Below are positions 62,701-64,000 of a DNA stretch of 64,000 bases, piece by piece; the stretch's first letter is position 1, and every line of letters starts with the position of its first letter. Origin of the DNA: an uncultured Faecalibacterium sp. (lineage in GTDB: Bacteria; Bacillota; Clostridia; Oscillospirales; Ruminococcaceae); NCBI GenBank assembly GCA_934561555.1, contig CAKTGQ010000008.1:46881-110880 (forward strand), written 5' to 3'. The translations under genes and the position numbers were made by a program. The notes under the pieces were generated by a model. That model worked only from the letters and a program-made list of their open reading frames with translations. It did not search any database and was not told where the DNA came from.

Positions 62701-63973
62701 TGCTGCCTTCAACATTGGAACCTCTCCGCAGCGCATTTTCAATCTCCACCTGCGACAAAACAAAAGCGGAGGGCGATTTTTCGCTCTCCGCTTGGTCGAT
62801 GGATTCAATTTGTTTGGCTTCGGTGGGAATGTGGGCATCGAAGAAACTTAACTGTAAATCAGTTCGTTCAACACCAGTTCCTCGGCCTGTGCTTTCAGAC
62901 TGTTCATGTGCTGCACCCACCCCATCTGATGCTGCTCCTTGTTCGGAGCCGGGTTCTGCTTCAGCAGTCCTTGCATGGTCTGCTGCATCTGGTTCTCTGC
63001 CGTCTGCTCCACCTCCATCAGGTGCGGGTACAGGCTCCCGTTCAGGAGCATCGTGTTGTACAGCACCGGGCGATGGTTCATCAGGTACGTCCGGCGCAGC
63101 CTGCCGTACTTGCCCAGCGGCTTCCGGGGCTGGTTCAGGGTCAGGTTCGGGAGCTGGTAGTCCCCGACGGTCGAGTAGGTCACGTTCCTGCTGTTCGTAT
63201 TCATATTGGCTCCTTTCTGCATTGCGGCGGCGAATGGTTGTTTTTACGGTGCGCTCGATGTTCCGCAACACCTCCCGGCTCATGTCGCTGACGGCTGCGC
63301 CGAGGGTGTAGACGGCATCCGGGGTGGAAAAATTGTAGATTGCCTGAAAATCGTCCTTGTCGAACCACCCGGCAGGCTCAAAGCCGCAGCGTTCCAGCAG
63401 CGTGTAGGTGACGCTGATGGCGGCAGCGGACTTGAACTGCATCTCCACCCCGGCTTCATCATAATCCATCAGTAGCGACCCGTCAACGATGGCACGAATG
63501 TCCCCGCCGTTGTTGTCCCAGTAATCTGCCACCAGTTTCCCGGCAACATCGGCAAGCTGCTGGCTGACACGCTCTCCGCTGATGCCGTAGGTGGCGGCGA
63601 GCATTTCAGAAACCAGCTGTTTCAGGTCATCGTTGTACTGCCACACCTCCGGGTCACGGGAATTGCGGCGCACCCCGGTGTCGCTTACGTCAAAAACGTA
63701 GTGCAGCCGGGGGAATCCGCTGGATTCGTCCAGCAGGGCGATGCCCTTGGCACCCCGGCGCACATAGCGGTTCATCCGGTTGTTCCAGATGTCAAAGTCG
63801 GCGCAGGCGGTGGCATCCGGGCGCTGGGCGTAGATCATCAGCTGGTCCGCAAAACTGTACTTGTACAGCCGGGATGCAGTGGTCAGATAGTCCGTCCAGC
63901 TTTCCCAGTACCGGGTCAGACCATTCGCCGTGCGCTGGGCAAGGGCGAGATATTCTTCGGTTTTGCTTGGCAT
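56726..63973 (-). CDS. Giant DNA methylase-SNF2 helicase protein
   Basis: 2415 residues. N-terminal domain of about 250 residues (antirestriction/ArdC-like impression: YKYSFADQLMIYAQRPDATACADFDIWNN), a Pro/Glu/Ala-rich linker (about 270-370), further accessory domains, an N6-adenine methylase-like core near 870-1080 (motif I LEPSMGVGNFFG at about 908; GNVPFGNYK in place of NPPY), then an SNF2-type helicase: P-loop HEVGAGKS near 1590, DES (VDRLFVDESQAFKN), FATGTPLSNS and motif VI QRNGRIIRQGNQ near 2084; coiled coil at the end. Typical of large Firmicute conjugative elements. Proposed roles are protection of incoming DNA or transfer replication; not proven. Ribosome site AAGGAGG. Confidence 0.88.
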   Translation of the reverse strand: MPSKTEEYLALAQRTANGLTRYWESWTDYLTTASRLYKYSFADQLMIYAQRPDATACADFDIWNNRMNRYVRRGAKGIALLDESSGFPRLHYVFDVSDTGVRRNSRDPEVWQYNDDLKQLVSEMLAATYGISGERVSQQLADVAGKLVADYWDNNGGDIRAIVDGSLLMDYDEAGVEMQFKSAAAISVTYTLLERCGFEPAGWFDKDDFQAIYNFSTPDAVYTLGAAVSDMSREVLRNIERTVKTTIRRRNAERSQYEYEQQERDLLDRRGLPAPEPDPEPAPEAAGQVRQAAPDVPDEPSPGAVQHDAPEREPVPAPDGGGADGREPDAADHARTAEAEPGSEQGAASDGVGAAHEQSESTGRGTGVERTDLQLSFFDAHIPTEAKQIESIDQAESEKSPSAFVLSQVEIENALRRGSNVEGSKLRIWKIYQLQPDRKLRAKALAKEYAPYGPGGSSHTYLDGSSGWLDHDSKGLTFEHYPDHQKVLLRWDRVEKYIDLMIQSNRYLSDKERRAIDFPLELNVASAAEYTALKAQHPDTLVGFEAGGNFMFYGEDAAKVAKVLNSALFTRETALGEVQVTGFPPSLWARKSKELWSAGNDVYLAGLNEDGTHHQTKHLHKEDYLPIGSIINMDGRKFRIDGVDFDKGKVSLQDMALADLRMPIFQEEPLSVVRELYEQQDEALDAAPEKAVDYKVGDDVVVDLLTRTIEGKIGYVGETDVRIDTSAQGQSWDNEVINKQQFEDGLRQVMPELTDEELDALPISAVMDGKVQTFPDAAAADEALNAEPVPEAAGNFHITDDHLGEGGAKQKYARNIEAIRTLFKLEQEYRGATAEEQEVLSQYVGWGGLADAFDPSKDSWAKEYAELKGLLSEDEYAAARSSTLNAHYTSPTVIRSIYDAVERMGFHSGNILEPSMGVGNFFGMLPESMADSRLYGVELDSITGRIAQKLYPEANIKVAGFETTDRRDFYDLAVGNVPFGNYKVNDKAYNKLNFSIHNYFFAKAIDQVRPGGIVAFVTSRYTMDSKDSTARKHMAERADLLGAIRLPNNAFKANAGTDVVSDIIFLQKRDRPIDHEPDWVQLGKTEDGFAINQYFVDHPEMVLGQLTLESTQYGHDLTVAPIEGAVLADQLAEAVQHIEGNYTAVEIAAPDVADAEAQRKTLPADPTVKNFSYTVVDGEIYYRENSIMTQIELSDNAKGRVAGMVELRQIVYELIQQQLNDFPDEDIKASQAKLNAAYDAFTAKYGLINDKKNARLFDDDSSYYLLCSLENLDENKNLKSKADMFTKRTIRPERVVTSVDTPSEALAVSIGEHGKVDLPYMAELLGTPGNYERITTELSGVIFKDPAADADDPEAGWQTADEYLSGNVRDKLRMAQLAAESHPEFKVNVDALTKAQPKDLEASEIDVRLGATWLDPSIVQQFMMETFQPPYRIRYNNAITVRYSPYTSEWRISNKSATGFGDIMATETYGTRRANAYKILEDTLNLRDSRVYDTIEEDGKEKRVLNQNETTLAQQKQQAIKDAFAGWVWKDPQRRALLVKKYNELFNSTRPREYDGSHIHFVGMNPEINLREHQRNAVAHVLYGYNTLLAHEVGAGKSFEMAASAMELKRLGLCQKSLFVVPNHLTEQWASEFLRLYPNAKLLVTSKKDFEPGNRKKFCARIATGDYDAVIIGHSQFEKIPLSAERQERLIQEQMDEIEEAIEEAKAQVGEHFTVKQLEKLRKSLKQKLEKLQGADRKDDVVTFEQLGVDRLFVDESQAFKNLYLYTKMRNVAGLSTSEAQKSSDMFGKCRYLDEITGERGVIFATGTPLSNSMTEMYTLMRYLQYNTLQQKGLTHFDAWASTFGETTTAIELAPEGTGYRARTRFAKFFNLPELMAMFKEAADIKTSDQLHLPVPDAKFETVVVKPSEIQQDMVQALSERAAEVHSGSVDPSVDNMLKITSDGRKIGLDQRLMNSALPDDPSSKLNACVNNVLRIWNDTKEQKLTQLIFCDMSTPKGDGSFNVYDDIRSKLLTAGVPEQEIEFIHNADTENKKAELFSKVRSGQVRVLLGSTAKMGAGTNVQTLLVAVHHLDVGWRPSDMTQRNGRIIRQGNQNKQVYVYNYVTESTFDAYLYQTLENKQKFISQIMTSKSPMRSCDDIDEQALSYAEIKALCAGDPRIREKMDLDVQVAKLKVLRGDFQNQKYRLEDKLLKTFPEEIQKQKTRIAALQQDSQIAAAHPQDKENFCGMTIKGMVYDDKKAAGERLLLARQEMPNADMMLLGTYRGFELNIRFDSFKNEHQAVLRAELSYPVSLGDDARGNITRLDNAIDNFADRIADAENALQNLEQQKQAAEVEVAKPFAQEEELAEKSARLAELNALLNIDRDRSSSQDAPEETEETETPATRPSVLAALGEKTNQSEPVKPFKSYLDKEGR

Positions 63974-64000
63974 TTTGGCCTCCTTTTTCAGATTTTAGGG

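Larger units (their letters stand above)
39538..64000. mobile_element. Integrative mobilisable/conjugative element (other end outside window)
   Basis: Bounded at the left by tRNA-Ala. Carries a large serine recombinase, a TnpW-like protein, a relaxase, MobC, a giant methylase-helicase and regulators, with lower GC in 46.3-54.1 kb than the chromosome. No type IV secretion genes are seen before the window end, so it may be mobilisable only or continue into a transfer region. Confidence 0.85.

Overview
The window is chromosomal DNA from a GC-rich gut Firmicute, very probably Faecalibacterium (Oscillospiraceae). The main support is a small secreted protein at 33906-34334 that matches, from memory, the Faecalibacterium microbial anti-inflammatory molecule (MAM) family: it starts MMMPAN and carries a SENEMTYV-M-GG double-glycine leader. 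Clostridial-type promoters, the RNase P RNA, the spoIIGA/sigE/sigG/spoIIID genes and the typical palindromic intergenic repeats agree with this.

Core chromosome, 1-39537. After the end of a multidrug-type ABC exporter come a LysR regulator facing an exported FMN/FAD flavoprotein reductase; a MoxR-VWA pair plus an unknown protein; an oligopeptide ABC transporter (oppBCDF then oppA, minus strand); a tyrosine-kinase module without glycosyltransferases (cpsC-cpsD-cpsB and a Ser/Ala-rich membrane protein); a nucleoside uptake and salvage block (BMP lipoprotein, nupOPQ, cdd, deoD); an M23/LysM/G5 cell-wall hydrolase; an RluA-type pseudouridine synthase; rnpB; an LCP protein, a NusG-II protein and nadE; the MAM-like gene; the sporulation group spoIIGA-sigE-sigG with convergent spoIIID; and a TPP riboswitch ahead of thiT. 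A probable type I toxin-antitoxin locus, with a degraded second copy, lies between sigE and sigG. The toxin is only 36 codons long.

Mobile element, from tRNA-Ala(GGC) at 39462-39537 to beyond 64000. A large serine recombinase and TnpW-like protein sit at the tRNA end. Then come a DUF6551-like/PemK-like pair, a sigma-like HTH protein, and a GAF-BTAD (SARP-like) regulator next to an 11-bp-phased heptamer array. AT-rich cargo follows: a Tat-type secreted protein, an XRE repressor, and a complete agr quorum-sensing locus (agrA, agrC, agrB and a 50-residue agrD) with a secreted protein downstream. A rearranged DUF3847/AraC junction leads into mobilisation genes: a relaxase, MobC and a 2415-residue methylase-helicase.

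The most novel items are the agr locus carried on a mobilisable element with a 17-bp inverted-repeat operator shared with a divergent XRE gene, the BTAD heptamer array overlapping a promoter/terminator, and the small type I toxin-antitoxin pair with its decaying duplicate. All family assignments are from reading the sequence; no database search was run.
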